From contig CAVQOB010000009.1 in assembly GCA_963714325.1 (NCBI GenBank), positions 1 through 64,000 on the forward strand: DNA of 64,000 nucleotides. Direction: 5' to 3'. A program made the translations under genes and the position numbers. Shown here in pieces: positions 1-8,500 of the stretch. The notes below the pieces were generated by a model. That model worked only from the letters and a program-made list of their open reading frames with translations. It was not told the DNA's origin and made no database searches. Source of the DNA: CAVQOB01 sp963714325 (lineage in GTDB: Bacteria; Pseudomonadota; Alphaproteobacteria; Rhizobiales; Hyphomicrobiaceae). The first letter of the stretch is position 1; each line of letters opens with the position of its first letter.

Positions 1-548
1 TGGCTGCGGCTGATGCTGTGGTTGGCAAAGTTCCTCCGGCATTCACGGCGCGCGACAATTTCGGCAAAGAAACGACACTGGCGGCATATGCGGGCAAGAC
101 TGTCGTCCTTGAATGGACCAATCCCGAATGCCCTTATGTCATGAAGCACTACTCGACCAGGAATATGCAGCGGCTGCAGCAAGAAGCACAGATGCCGGCG
201 TTGTCTGGCTGACGCTCACCTCGGCGGCTCCAGGCCAGAATGGTTACGTCAATGAACTAGAAGTCTGGGGCTTGGTTAGAGCAGCAACAGGCCAAGCCGA
301 CCGCGTTCTTACATGATGCCAAGGGTCGCATTGCCGATGCCTATGGTGTCAAGCTGGCGCTACATATGTTCGTGGTCGATCCAAAGGGAACGTTGGTCTA
401 TTCAGGTGCCATTGATGATAGGCCGACGTCGAAGCCACAAGATGTCAACGGCGCAAAAAATTATGTCCGAGAAGCGCTGTCGGCGGTAGCAACTGGTCGA
501 ACGGTGCAACCGGCTGCTACACGTCCCTATGGTTGTTTTGCGCGCTGA
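1..548 (+). pseudogene. Thioredoxin-like redoxin (AhpC/TSA family), 5'-truncated by window edge and frameshifted
   Basis: Reading begins inside the gene (Ala-rich end of a probable signal peptide, then VGKVPPAFTARDNFGK). The family is periplasmic thioredoxin-fold proteins with the signature VVLEWTNPECPYVMKHY. The frame is open to a TGA at 210-212. The homologous continuation DAGVVWLTLTSAAPGQNGYV lies one frame over (about 186-275). The first frame then resumes at about 279 with EQQQAKPTAFLHDAKGRIAD and runs through MFVVDPKGTLVY to the family-typical end TRPYGC at 548. So two compensating single-base slips disrupt an otherwise full-length gene. Only one Cys of a CxxC-type site is visible (CPYV). 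Either a decaying gene or two base-calling errors; no neighbour suggests a specific role. Confidence 0.75.
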
Positions 549-683
549 GTTGCTCCTGATAACGCACTCGATCGACGTTGGTTTAATACGCCACGATCGA
601 GGTTCATCCGCGAAACGTCGTCTGCGCGTGCAGTTGGGTTCCGACGTCGTGCTGATTGGGTTTCCGTAGAGCGTTGACCACGT

Positions 684-1664
684 TCAGCGCACAAACCAAC
701 CAGATTTGGGCTTCGGCGGGGCAATCGCAGTGTCGCTCTGCGGTGTGGAGTGAGCTGGCGAGGCCGGCGTTGTCGCCTTACCGTCGTCGACAGTGCGCAC
801 AACCGCTGACGTTGCCTTCTCAGTACCAACAGCCGGCAGTCCTTTGACACTGTTTTCGACGATGACATCATACTCCGGCAGCGACGTTGCTGCCGCTTTC
901 GCTTTCATGTGGACGACCTTATAGCCCTTGGCTTTCAATTCGCTGAGCAGCAGCGGCACGGCTCTGGCAGTTCCCGGTTGAATATCATGCAATAACAGGA
1001 TGCCTTTGCCCTTCTTCTCCAGTTTGTCGATAACGGATTTAACGATCTGTTCTGGCCCTTTGATTTTGAAGTCGAAGCTGTCGACGTCCATCGAAAACAC
1101 CGCAATGTTCCGGTCGGCGAGATAGGCCAACGTTTCTTTGCTGTCCTGAAGGAACGGAAACCGGAAGAACGGCGCAATCGGCCCACCGACCGCACGTTTC
1201 ACGGCACTGATACCTTTTTCGATCTCCATCGTCGCATCTTCCGGCTTCTTGACCTTGCGCAGACCGGCATGGCTCCAAGTATGGGTACCAATCGTGTGGC
1301 CCTGCCTCGCGACTTCGCGAATAATCTCAGGATAACCGAGCGCCATTTTGCCGATCGAGAAAAACGTTGCCTTGGTGCAATGCTGCGCAAGGGCCGCCAG
1401 TACCGCGTCGGTATGGTGCTTTTGCGGACCATCGTCGAACGTCAGGACGACCTCATGCAACTGCAGGAAATCATGAGCTTTATATTGCTCGAATCCGAAA
1501 CCTGGGCCGCCCGTCGTATCGACTTCAACCGTTCGCGAGAGTCCCAGCGCATTGGCGTTACCGGCGCACTGGACAGATTGGGGGGCTGATTGCGCGATCG
1601 CAGGCTCAAGAGCGCTCAACGAGATCGCCGTCATCAAGAGTGTGCATTTTAGGAACGATGCCAC
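684..1664 (-). CDS. Polysaccharide deacetylase family protein (NodB homology domain), exported
   Basis: 326 residues. Residues 1-24 form a signal peptide ending in AIAQ-SA, so the enzyme is periplasmic or surface-located. The NodB fold follows: motif 1 TFDDGP at residues 75-80 (catalytic and metal Asp), metal-binding H128-T-W-S-H132 in the THTWSH motif, RFPF in motif 3, and LLLHD near the end of the domain. The family removes N- or O-acetyl groups from chitin-like or peptidoglycan polysaccharides; the substrate here is unknown. A Pro/Ala/Thr-rich tail of about 70 residues follows the domain. It is transcribed away from the bactofilin gene across a 237-bp divergent intergenic region, and both may act on the cell envelope. 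Start chosen at the ATG in front of the hydrophobic leader. Confidence 0.85.
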   Translation of the reverse strand: MASFLKCTLLMTAISLSALEPAIAQSAPQSVQCAGNANALGLSRTVEVDTTGGPGFGFEQYKAHDFLQLHEVVLTFDDGPQKHHTDAVLAALAQHCTKATFFSIGKMALGYPEIIREVARQGHTIGTHTWSHAGLRKVKKPEDATMEIEKGISAVKRAVGGPIAPFFRFPFLQDSKETLAYLADRNIAVFSMDVDSFDFKIKGPEQIVKSVIDKLEKKGKGILLLHDIQPGTARAVPLLLSELKAKGYKVVHMKAKAAATSLPEYDVIVENSVKGLPAVGTEKATSAVVRTVDDGKATTPASPAHSTPQSDTAIAPPKPKSGWFVR

Positions 1665-1901
1665 GGCCCTAAATCTCCCGTTGTCGTTGTCGTGTGCTCA
1701 AATCATTAACTGCACGATCGAGCACCCAACGCGGCGGCACAAGACTGCCAATGCGAATTTTTCTGTTCTGCGTCGTGCATCTCGAACTACTCTAGTCAAA
1801 AATAACAGGCTGAGGACAACCTTTGCATCGACACAATTCGGCCAAACCGTCTAGCTCCGGTACGATTGCGGGTCAAGTAACGCGTATTTTGGAGGGTTAG
1901 C

Positions 1902-2468
1902 ATGCTTATGCGCAGCGCGCCGGTTCAGCCGGCCACACTCAACACTCGCAACGTCAAGGAACTGTCGGCGTCAGCCGAAAAAACAGTGGCGGCCTCAACG
2001 TCGCCGTCAGTTCTATCGGGGGCAGCCAGAAACGGTGGTGCGATGGAAACTGATCGAACTGACACCACGATTGCCTCGTCAGCGTCAGCACGATCTGTCA
2101 TTGGGAAGGACCTGACAATCATCGGTCAGGGATTGAAGATAATTAGCGCAGGAACATTGCAAATTGATGGTGAAGTGCAGGGAGACGTCCAGGGGGCTGA
2201 TGTCATTGTCGGTGTCACGGGTCGAGTGACCGGGACGGTTGCTGGCGGATCGGTCGTCGTTAAGGGGGCCGTTGAAGGAGCCATTCGCGGCCGCCAAGTC
2301 ACACTTGAAGACAAGTCCCGCGTCGAGGGCGATATTCACCATCAAGCCTTGTCCATTATGCCCGGCGCGGAGTTCGAGGGCCGGTCGCGACGGACTCGCG
2401 CAGGCAAATCCTATGAACTTGCGACTGGTCCCGAAGGCGACCAACCAAGGCCTGCGGCGCTGAGCTGA
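1902..2468 (+). CDS. Bactofilin (polymer-forming cytoskeletal protein)
   Basis: 188 residues. The central part (about 65-160) is the bactofilin beta-helix: IGKDLTIIGQGLKIISAG, LQIDGEVQGDVQGADVIVG and the following turns of alternating hydrophobic residues and glycines. The N-terminal 60 residues are Ser/Thr/Ala-rich and look disordered, and the C-terminus is short and basic, as usual for bactofilins. These proteins self-assemble into filaments without nucleotide and scaffold envelope enzymes. A strong ribosome site (GGAGGG, six bases before the ATG) supports the start. The divergent deacetylase neighbour fits an envelope role. No promoter is clearly recognisable in the 237-bp spacer. Confidence 0.92.
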   Translation: MLMRSAPVQPATLNTRNVKELSASAEKTVAASTSPSVLSGAARNGGAMETDRTDTTIASSASARSVIGKDLTIIGQGLKIISAGTLQIDGEVQGDVQGADVIVGVTGRVTGTVAGGSVVVKGAVEGAIRGRQVTLEDKSRVEGDIHHQALSIMPGAEFEGRSRRTRAGKSYELATGPEGDQPRPAALS

Positions 2469-2608
2469 GTTATTGCGGCTGCCCCCGCGATATGGGCGGT
2501 CACGGCGGGTATCAATATTCGGCAACGCTGTGGCGCTCATGTCCTACACAACGACAGCACTGTGTGGCACACCTTAAAAGTGTACAACAATTGAAGGGAG
2601 GTGATCCG

Positions 2609-2689
2609 ATGTCGAGTGGGAACTTGAGGACGGCGATGGCGCTAGGATTTCTCGGGGACGCGTCGGGTTCACTTCCGCGATCCAACTGA
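2609..2689 (+). CDS. Possible 26-residue leader or small protein with a near-perfect Shine-Dalgarno
   Basis: Not recognised. A 26-codon frame (MSSGNLRTAMALGFLGD...) starts seven bases after GGAGG. The ribosome site is the 11-base run GGAGGTGATCC at 2597-2607, an exact complement of the 16S rRNA 3' end, which is far stronger than at any neighbouring gene. A strong Rho-independent terminator follows about 70 bases after the stop, and then rsmB. This could be a highly translated small protein, a leader peptide, or the 5' part of a shifted longer gene. There is no similarity that I can name. The rest of 2469-2891 shows nothing else I can support. Confidence 0.35.
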   Translation: MSSGNLRTAMALGFLGDASGSLPRSN

Positions 2690-2757
2690 AGTTCGGTCGC
2701 AGGCTTGATGACGCGCCAGCCGCGCATCGCCGCCGATCTCACGAACAGAAAGCTGCG

Positions 2758-2783
2758 AGGGGCCGCCGTCGAGCGGCCCCTTT
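2758..2783 (+). terminator. Rho-independent terminator between the small ORF and rsmB
   Basis: A nine-base stem (AGGGGCCGC at 2758-2766, GCGGCCCCT at 2773-2781) with a six-base loop CGTCGA is followed by a short T run. It ends whatever transcript carries the 26-codon frame and separates it from rsmB, unless it acts as an attenuator for rsmB. The stem also reads on the minus strand, but the T run fits the plus strand. Confidence 0.75.
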
Positions 2784-2891
2784 GCATGAGTGTCGGCCGG
2801 TTGACATAACGGGTGGATATGCCCATCCAGCATTTTTTTCGATAGTATTTCCTTCGCTGCATGCATCACCAAGCCTGAAAGGTCGTTCGAA

Positions 2892-4187
2892 ATGAAAGCC
2901 GCCGCCAGGATTCAGGCCGCGATCGAGGTCCTGCACGACGTACTGAACCGGCATCGGCCCGCCTCGGCAGCGCTAGCAGATTGGGGCAAAGCCCACCGGT
3001 TCGCCGGCTCTAGTGATCGTGCGGCCATTGGCAACACTGTATTCGACGCGCTGCGCAGGCAGGCGTCGGCAACCTACATCATGGGTTCCCCAAGTTCACG
3101 TGCAGCTGTCCTGGGGGCATTAAGCCAGCAAGGGGTATCAGGCGACGAGATTGCCGAACTATGTTCCGGGGAAACACACGCGCCTTCGCTTCTGACTGCC
3201 GACGAGAGAGTGCGGATTGTAGAAGCCAGTCTAGATGGCGCACCAGCCTGGATTCAGGGGGACTATCCGCAATGGTTGCATGCCTCCTTGGCGCGCGCCC
3301 TCGGTGATCAGGTCGTTGCGGAAGGCCAATGCCTCGCGCGGCGTGCGCCGGTTGATGTCCGCGTTAACACGATCAAGGCCAGCCGCGAGACGGTGTTGCA
3401 GTCCATGGCCATGTATGGAGCCATTGCTACGCCGCATTCGCCATTAGGCATCCGTTTGGCACCGCCGGATGGCGCACGTCGTCAGCCGAACGTCGAAGCC
3501 GATGCGTCGCACGGTCGTGGCTGGTTCGAAGTGCAGGACGAAGGTTCGCAAATCGCCGCAGCATTGACCGGCGTTCGCTCAGGAGATCAAGTGCTTGATT
3601 TATGCGCCGGGGCTGGTGGCAAGACATTGGCCATGGCTGCGGCCATGAAGAACGAAGGCCGCATCGTTGCTTATGACGCTGACAAATTGCGCTTGCGACC
3701 GATTTTCGAGCGATTGCAGCGGGCGGGTGTACAGAATGTCGAAGTCATCAATGGTGGGGACCGAGGCGCATTGGCCAACCTCGGCAACGGTTTTGACGTG
3801 GTGCTGGTTGACGCCCCCTGTTCCGGTACTGGAACTTGGCGGCGCAAGCCCGACGCGAAATGGCGCATCAAGCCAGAGGGACTGAGAGTTCGCCGAACCG
3901 AGCAGGCCGATGTCTTGGATTTGGCGGCGGGCCACGTCAAGTCGGGTGGCCGCATTGTATACGTGACGTGCTCGCTATTGCCTGAGGAAAACGTTGATCA
4001 GATCACAGCATTTGTTGCAGCCCACCCCGAATTTGCGCCCATGCCTTGGCGTAAAGCCTGGACCGAAGCGTTTGGCCAAGATGCAACAATAGCATCCGCT
4101 GATCGGGCTGATGATGCACTGTTGCTGACGCCGCGCCAGCATGGAACCGATGGCTTTTTTGTCGCCGTCCTGACACGCGGCACGTGA
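2892..4187 (+). CDS. rsmB: RsmB/NOP-family 16S rRNA m5C methyltransferase
   Basis: 431 residues, the usual length. The N-terminal third resembles the NusB-like RNA-binding domain of RsmB (HRPASAALADWGKAHRFAG). The SAM-binding methyltransferase domain follows, with motif I LDLCAGAGGKT, motif IV DAPCSGTGTWRR carrying one of the two conserved cysteines, and motif VI YVTCSLLPEEN carrying the second. Both cysteines are needed by m5C RNA methyltransferases, so the enzyme looks intact. It should act on cytosines of 16S rRNA in the cytoplasm (position 967 in E. coli numbering for RsmB). The start is the first ATG in frame; the ribosome site is weak (AAAGG). The usual alphaproteobacterial guaB/guaA neighbours are not seen here. 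Confidence 0.92.
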   Translation: MKAAARIQAAIEVLHDVLNRHRPASAALADWGKAHRFAGSSDRAAIGNTVFDALRRQASATYIMGSPSSRAAVLGALSQQGVSGDEIAELCSGETHAPSLLTADERVRIVEASLDGAPAWIQGDYPQWLHASLARALGDQVVAEGQCLARRAPVDVRVNTIKASRETVLQSMAMYGAIATPHSPLGIRLAPPDGARRQPNVEADASHGRGWFEVQDEGSQIAAALTGVRSGDQVLDLCAGAGGKTLAMAAAMKNEGRIVAYDADKLRLRPIFERLQRAGVQNVEVINGGDRGALANLGNGFDVVLVDAPCSGTGTWRRKPDAKWRIKPEGLRVRRTEQADVLDLAAGHVKSGGRIVYVTCSLLPEENVDQITAFVAAHPEFAPMPWRKAWTEAFGQDATIASADRADDALLLTPRQHGTDGFFVAVLTRGT

Positions 4188-4483
4188 TCATTGCCTGCCG
4201 CCGGTAAGGAGGCCAACTGTGAGTACAGGTCATGTTCCACAGATAAGTATTTGACATCCAAATCCGAGAGTCTAAGGATCGCCCGCAGTTTGAAGCGATG
4301 CCGCGCGGGTGACAACGCGTGGCCGTCGCTGTCGAATTGGTCGAGGCAGCCGAGCCTTTGGGGCTCGGTGTTTCGGTGGACATGGATCGGCCGGCCAACC
4401 GGCGTCGATCGGAAAGCAGGCACACGAATGCTTGGCTTTTCGGCGGCTGCTACCACCGGCAGCGAGGAGGACTTTGGTCCGTC

Positions 4484-6451
4484 ATGGCAATAGCTGCAAG
4501 GCCAAAACGGCCGAAACGCGCGCCCGCGCGTCAGTGCCTCGGTCCGGTTTCGGACCTCGAGCAGCATCTTCCTGAGGAGTGGTGGCGCAAACTGTTCAAT
4601 GCGCTTTACGTCAAGACCGACGGCGACGTCGTTGAGAACTCTGAAAATACCAGGCGTGAGGTCGACTTCATCGTTGCCGCCGCCGCGATCCAACCGCATA
4701 GCGCCATCCTTGATTTGTGCTGCGGCCAGGGTCGCCACTGCCTGGAGTTGGCGCGGCGCGGCTTCAAGAATGTCATGGGCGTCGACCGTTCGCGGTATCT
4801 CGTAAGGCTCGCCAAAAAGCGAGCGCAGAACGAAGGCCTGCAGGTCATGTTCAAGGAAGGCGACGCGCGCAATCCGCGGTTGCCCGAGAATTCCATCGAT
4901 TGCGTCTGCATCATGGGCAATTCGTTCGGATATTTTTCGAACAAGCAGGATGACGAGAAGGTGCTGGCTGCTGTCGGCAAGGTTCTGCGCCCGACAGGCC
5001 AGATCATGCTCGACATTACTGACGGCGCACATATGCACGAGAATTTCGACAAGCGGTCGTGGGAATGGATCGACGAGCATCATTTCGTCAACCGCGAGCG
5101 CTCGATCAGCGCAGATGGCGAGCGGCTGATCAGCCGCGAAGTGATCGTCAATGACGAGATGGGCGTCATCGCCGATCAGTTCTACGCCGAGCGGCTCTAT
5201 ACGCGTGAAAGCATCACCAAGCTGCTAGAAAAGACTGGATTCCGCAATATCCGTCACCACGGCACCGCTAAGTCGGTCAGCGATCGGGATCAGGATCTCG
5301 GCATGATGGCGCGACGCATTCTACTAACCGCGGATGCGCCGCAAATGGCCGCCAAGAAGCCACGCGGCAAGATGCAGTTGCTTGACGTGACGATCCTGAT
5401 GGGCGACCCGCGATTGCCCGACACGGTCAAGCGCGGCGGACAATTCAATCCCGAGGATCTCGATACCGTTCGCAAGCTCAAGGATAGTTTGTCCGAACTT
5501 GGCGCCTATAAGTTCCGCTATCTCGACAATCACAAGACTCTTGAGCGCGATCTCGCCGAATTGCGCACGGATCTGATATTCAATCTGTGCGATGAAGGCT
5601 TCAATAATGATGCCTTCAAGGAGCTCCACGTTCCGGCGATGCTTGAGGTGCTAGGGCTTCCCTACACCGGGGGAAATCCTGGCTGTTTGGCGGCGTGTTA
5701 CGATAAAGGACTAGTGCGCGCGGTTGCACAGGGGCTTGATGTCCCGGTGCCACTTGAAACGTATGTCCGCGCTGGAGATCAAGGCGCGACGTTGCCATCG
5801 GTCTTTCCTGCTATTCTGAAACCGAACTTCGGCGATAGTTCAATCGGGATCACCAAGGATGCCGTCGTCAAGAACGAACGGGCGCTGCTGGAATACCTCG
5901 ATCAGCTTCGTGTGCTGTTCCCCAAACGGCCGATCCTCGTGCAGGAATACTTGACGGGGGCCGAGTACTCAGTCGGGCTCATTGGAAATCCAGATCAGGG
6001 GCTGCGTGCATTGCCGATCCTAGAAGTGGATTTCTCGAAACTCGATGCCAATTTACCAAAAATTCTTGGCTACGAGTCCAAATGGGAGCCGGACAGCCCC
6101 TATTGGACGCAGATCAAGTATCGAGAAGCAACGCTCCCCGATCACATTCAACAACAGATGATCGACAATTCCGCGAAGCTGTTCGAACGTTTGAATTGCC
6201 GTGACTATGCACGATTCGATTTTCGCGCTGACGCCAATGGCGACATAAAATTGCTGGAGGTCAATCCCAATCCCGGCTGGTGCTGGGACGGCAAGCTGAA
6301 CATTATGGCCGGTTTCCAGGGTATGCGTTATTCAGAGATGCTCGGTTTGATATTGCAATCCGCAGTGGAGCGTACGGGCGTCACCGCCAAGCCGGTTGTC
6401 AATCCCGCAGCGACCAGCGGCAACAGCAATCAAGCTTCGGCAGCCAATTGA
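4484..6451 (+). CDS. Fusion: class I SAM methyltransferase + D-Ala-D-Ala ligase-type ATP-grasp enzyme
   Basis: 655 residues from the ATG at 4484. Upstream in-frame residues look non-coding, and GAGGAGG lies 13 bases before the ATG. Residues about 45-285 are a SAM methyltransferase with motif I LDLCCGQGRH (76-85), an acidic residue after strand 2 (VMGVDRS) and LRPTGQIMLD (168-177). After a Lys/Pro linker (288-296), residues 297-630 are a D-Ala-D-Ala ligase-like ATP-grasp: VTILMGDP, NFGDSSIGITK (448-458), QEYLTGAEYSV (487-497), ARFDFR (576-581) and metal-binding LLEVNPNPG (590-598). All main ATP-grasp motifs are present. The substrate is unknown; joining of an amino-acid-like substrate with methylation is an inference. 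It stands alone between rsmB and a convergent FAD oxidase. The 296 bp before it show no supported gene. Confidence 0.85.
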   Translation: MAIAARPKRPKRAPARQCLGPVSDLEQHLPEEWWRKLFNALYVKTDGDVVENSENTRREVDFIVAAAAIQPHSAILDLCCGQGRHCLELARRGFKNVMGVDRSRYLVRLAKKRAQNEGLQVMFKEGDARNPRLPENSIDCVCIMGNSFGYFSNKQDDEKVLAAVGKVLRPTGQIMLDITDGAHMHENFDKRSWEWIDEHHFVNRERSISADGERLISREVIVNDEMGVIADQFYAERLYTRESITKLLEKTGFRNIRHHGTAKSVSDRDQDLGMMARRILLTADAPQMAAKKPRGKMQLLDVTILMGDPRLPDTVKRGGQFNPEDLDTVRKLKDSLSELGAYKFRYLDNHKTLERDLAELRTDLIFNLCDEGFNNDAFKELHVPAMLEVLGLPYTGGNPGCLAACYDKGLVRAVAQGLDVPVPLETYVRAGDQGATLPSVFPAILKPNFGDSSIGITKDAVVKNERALLEYLDQLRVLFPKRPILVQEYLTGAEYSVGLIGNPDQGLRALPILEVDFSKLDANLPKILGYESKWEPDSPYWTQIKYREATLPDHIQQQMIDNSAKLFERLNCRDYARFDFRADANGDIKLLEVNPNPGWCWDGKLNIMAGFQGMRYSEMLGLILQSAVERTGVTAKPVVNPAATSGNSNQASAAN

Positions 6452-6477
6452 CCGCAAATGGCATACCGCTGCGGAAA

Positions 6478-7809
6478 TTAGATTTCGCGGCGGTCGCGGC
6501 GCTTGTAGTTGAACAGCATCATTGGCGCAGCGTTCCGTACCAAGCCGTGCATTGGCAGCGGTTCGGGATTAGTCAGTGGCAGGGCCAGGTCTTGCACGGG
6601 TGTGCCGAGTACTGCACGGGAGAATTCGCGACCAAGGGCCACAGATAAAGCGACCGCCCGACCGTTACAGCCCGCCCAGGCGTAGCCATCTGGGCCAAGT
6701 CGGTGGATACGCGGCATGAAATCCCGGGTCATGCCGACATAGCCATTCCAAACGAAATCGAAACTTACGTCGCCGATTTGGGGAAAGAGGCCCTTGAGGC
6801 GCGTGGCGATGTACGGTTTGAGCCGACCGGCGCCGTGCGTTGAGGCAACAAGCGCGCCGCCTGTGACGAGGCGATGACGGGCGTCGAAGCGGGCAAAGTA
6901 CAATTCACCGTGAGTATCCGACATGGCCGACCGCTCAGGTAGGATCGTGCGGCGCACATTGTCGAGCAGCGGTGTTGTCGCCATCTGCCAGGATAGGATG
7001 GGAACGACCTCGCGGGCCACGTTCGGTGCAAGGCGTTTTGAGATTTCTCCGGTGTAAGCGTTGGTGGCAAGGATCAGCGAACGAGCCACGACGCGGCCGC
7101 GATCCGTTGTCACTATCCAATTCGATCCAACGCGGCCAAACGTAATCACTGGCGAGCGGGCGTAGACGCGCACTCCCGTTGCAAGGCAGGCTTGCGTCAA
7201 CCCGCGGCATAGAGCGAGTGGATTGATGTGGCCGCCTGTCGCATTCGACCAGCCACCGTGCCAAGCGTCGGAGCCAAGTTTTTGTGCCATATCAGCGCGC
7301 GAGAGCAGGTCGACCGGTGCGCCGTATCGGGACCATTGCGCGAAGCGGCGTTCAGCTATTTTCATGCGGCCCGGCGTGTGCACCGGTTGGATCCATCCGG
7401 TCTGTTCCGCCTCGGCGTCGATACCCTCAGATCGCGCCAGATCAAACAGCAATGCCGCACTGTCCTTGAGCAAGTGGACAAAACGCTTGCCTGCATCGCC
7501 ATGCTTGGCGATGATATCGTCTGGATCAAGTCGTGACAGCGTTGGGATGACTTGACCGTTGTTGCGACCTGAGGCACCCCAGCCAGGTTCCATGGCTTCG
7601 ACCACTGCAACATTGGCGCCCCCCTTGCTCAGATGCAATGCGGTCGACAGTCCCGTGAAGCCGGCGCCGATCACGATGGCATCCGCAGTCAACGCGCCGA
7701 TCAATTCCGGCAGTGCTGGTCCGGAAGGGGTGACCGAAGCCCACAACGATGGCGGCCAGGTGACTGGCATTGCATTGGGGATCATAGGCAAGACAATGGG
7801 GAGTGCCAT
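6478..7809 (-). CDS. FAD-dependent amine/amino-acid oxidoreductase (DAO family)
   Basis: About 443 residues from the ATG at 7809; the frame is open up to 7899, but that extension has no family resemblance. The N-terminal dinucleotide fold is clear: AIVIGAGFTGLSTALHL, then VVEAMEPGWGASGRNNGQV, typical of glycine/D-amino-acid oxidase-type flavoproteins. Near the C-terminus, DFMPRIHRLGPDGYAWAGC and GRAVALSVALGRE complete the FAD site. These enzymes oxidise C-N bonds of secondary or primary amines in the cytoplasm. It diverges from the L-ATC hydrolase gene and may share its control region. Relatives recur in phosphonate clusters, but it is separated from the phn genes here, so the substrate is open. 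Confidence 0.8.
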   Translation of the reverse strand: MALPIVLPMIPNAMPVTWPPSLWASVTPSGPALPELIGALTADAIVIGAGFTGLSTALHLSKGGANVAVVEAMEPGWGASGRNNGQVIPTLSRLDPDDIIAKHGDAGKRFVHLLKDSAALLFDLARSEGIDAEAEQTGWIQPVHTPGRMKIAERRFAQWSRYGAPVDLLSRADMAQKLGSDAWHGGWSNATGGHINPLALCRGLTQACLATGVRVYARSPVITFGRVGSNWIVTTDRGRVVARSLILATNAYTGEISKRLAPNVAREVVPILSWQMATTPLLDNVRRTILPERSAMSDTHGELYFARFDARHRLVTGGALVASTHGAGRLKPYIATRLKGLFPQIGDVSFDFVWNGYVGMTRDFMPRIHRLGPDGYAWAGCNGRAVALSVALGREFSRAVLGTPVQDLALPLTNPEPLPMHGLVRNAAPMMLFNYKRRDRREI

Positions 7810-8011
7810 TGCGGAAGTCTTCTGCGAAAGCGCATGGGGGCGATCGGTGTCCGGGGACGTCGCCGCAGGGCAGCAACAGAGAACAAGGAAACACACCAAG
7901 ACTTGTTATTTGCTAACATCTCTAGCAGTCTTTCCTCAATCTTCTGCTGTCACGACATGCGTCAAGTCCACCAAAGCGTCTGAAATCACGTGGAGTTTAC
8001 AAGGATACCCT

Positions 8012-8500
8012 ATGATGTCCACCAACGAAGGCATGGCGATGCTTGAAAAGCGCCGAATTGAAGCGGCTATCCTGAAACACGTTTACGAAGCGCTCAAAGC
8101 CAAGCAGGGCATCGATATTGCGAAACGGACCGTCGCTGAAGCTGTTCGCCGCTCGTCGATCGAGCAAGCGCAGGAGATGGCAGCAGCCGTCGGTGGTAGG
8201 ACGTCGATGCAGAGTTTCATCGATCGGCAGGACCTTTGGACGAAGGGCGGCGCGCTGGAAATCGACGTCAAGGAGAAGTCTGCGACGCGCTATCGTTATG
8301 ATGTCACGCGCTGTCAGTACGCCGAGATGTATCATGCGATGGGGCTTGGAGAGATCGGCCATCTGCTCTCTTGCCAGCGGGACGGAACGTTCTGCGAGGG
8401 TTATGACGCCAAGCTCACGCTCAAGCGAACGCAGACCATCATGCAGGGTGCCACGCATTGCGATTTTGACTACCGCTACGAGACGGATGCCAAACCATGA
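8012..8500 (+). CDS. L-2-amino-thiazoline-4-carboxylic acid hydrolase family protein
   Basis: 162 residues from the ATG at 8012, with AAGGA eight bases upstream. The conserved core of the family is visible: TRCQYAEMYHAMGLGEIGH, LLSCQRDGTFCEGYD, then LKRTQTIMQGATHCDF near the end, with conserved Cys and His residues. The founding member opens the thiazoline ring of L-ATC on the way to L-cysteine, but most homologues have no proven substrate. It overlaps the next gene by ATGA, so the two are translationally coupled. Its pairing with a RidA-like protein suggests handling of a reactive imine or cyclic amine, possibly made by the divergent FAD oxidase; that is inference. Confidence 0.8.
   Translation: MMSTNEGMAMLEKRRIEAAILKHVYEALKAKQGIDIAKRTVAEAVRRSSIEQAQEMAAAVGGRTSMQSFIDRQDLWTKGGALEIDVKEKSATRYRYDVTRCQYAEMYHAMGLGEIGHLLSCQRDGTFCEGYDAKLTLKRTQTIMQGATHCDFDYRYETDAKP

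Noticed and set aside
4214..4317. AAGGAGG followed by a GTG frame (MSTGHVPQISI...) that could continue in another frame to about 4312.
   Set aside because: The first frame stops after 11 codons and the continuation resembles nothing I know; chance is the simpler explanation.
4319..4483. In-frame N-terminal extension of the methyltransferase/ATP-grasp fusion.
   Set aside because: The extra 55 residues have no family resemblance and a plausible ribosome site precedes the ATG at 4484.
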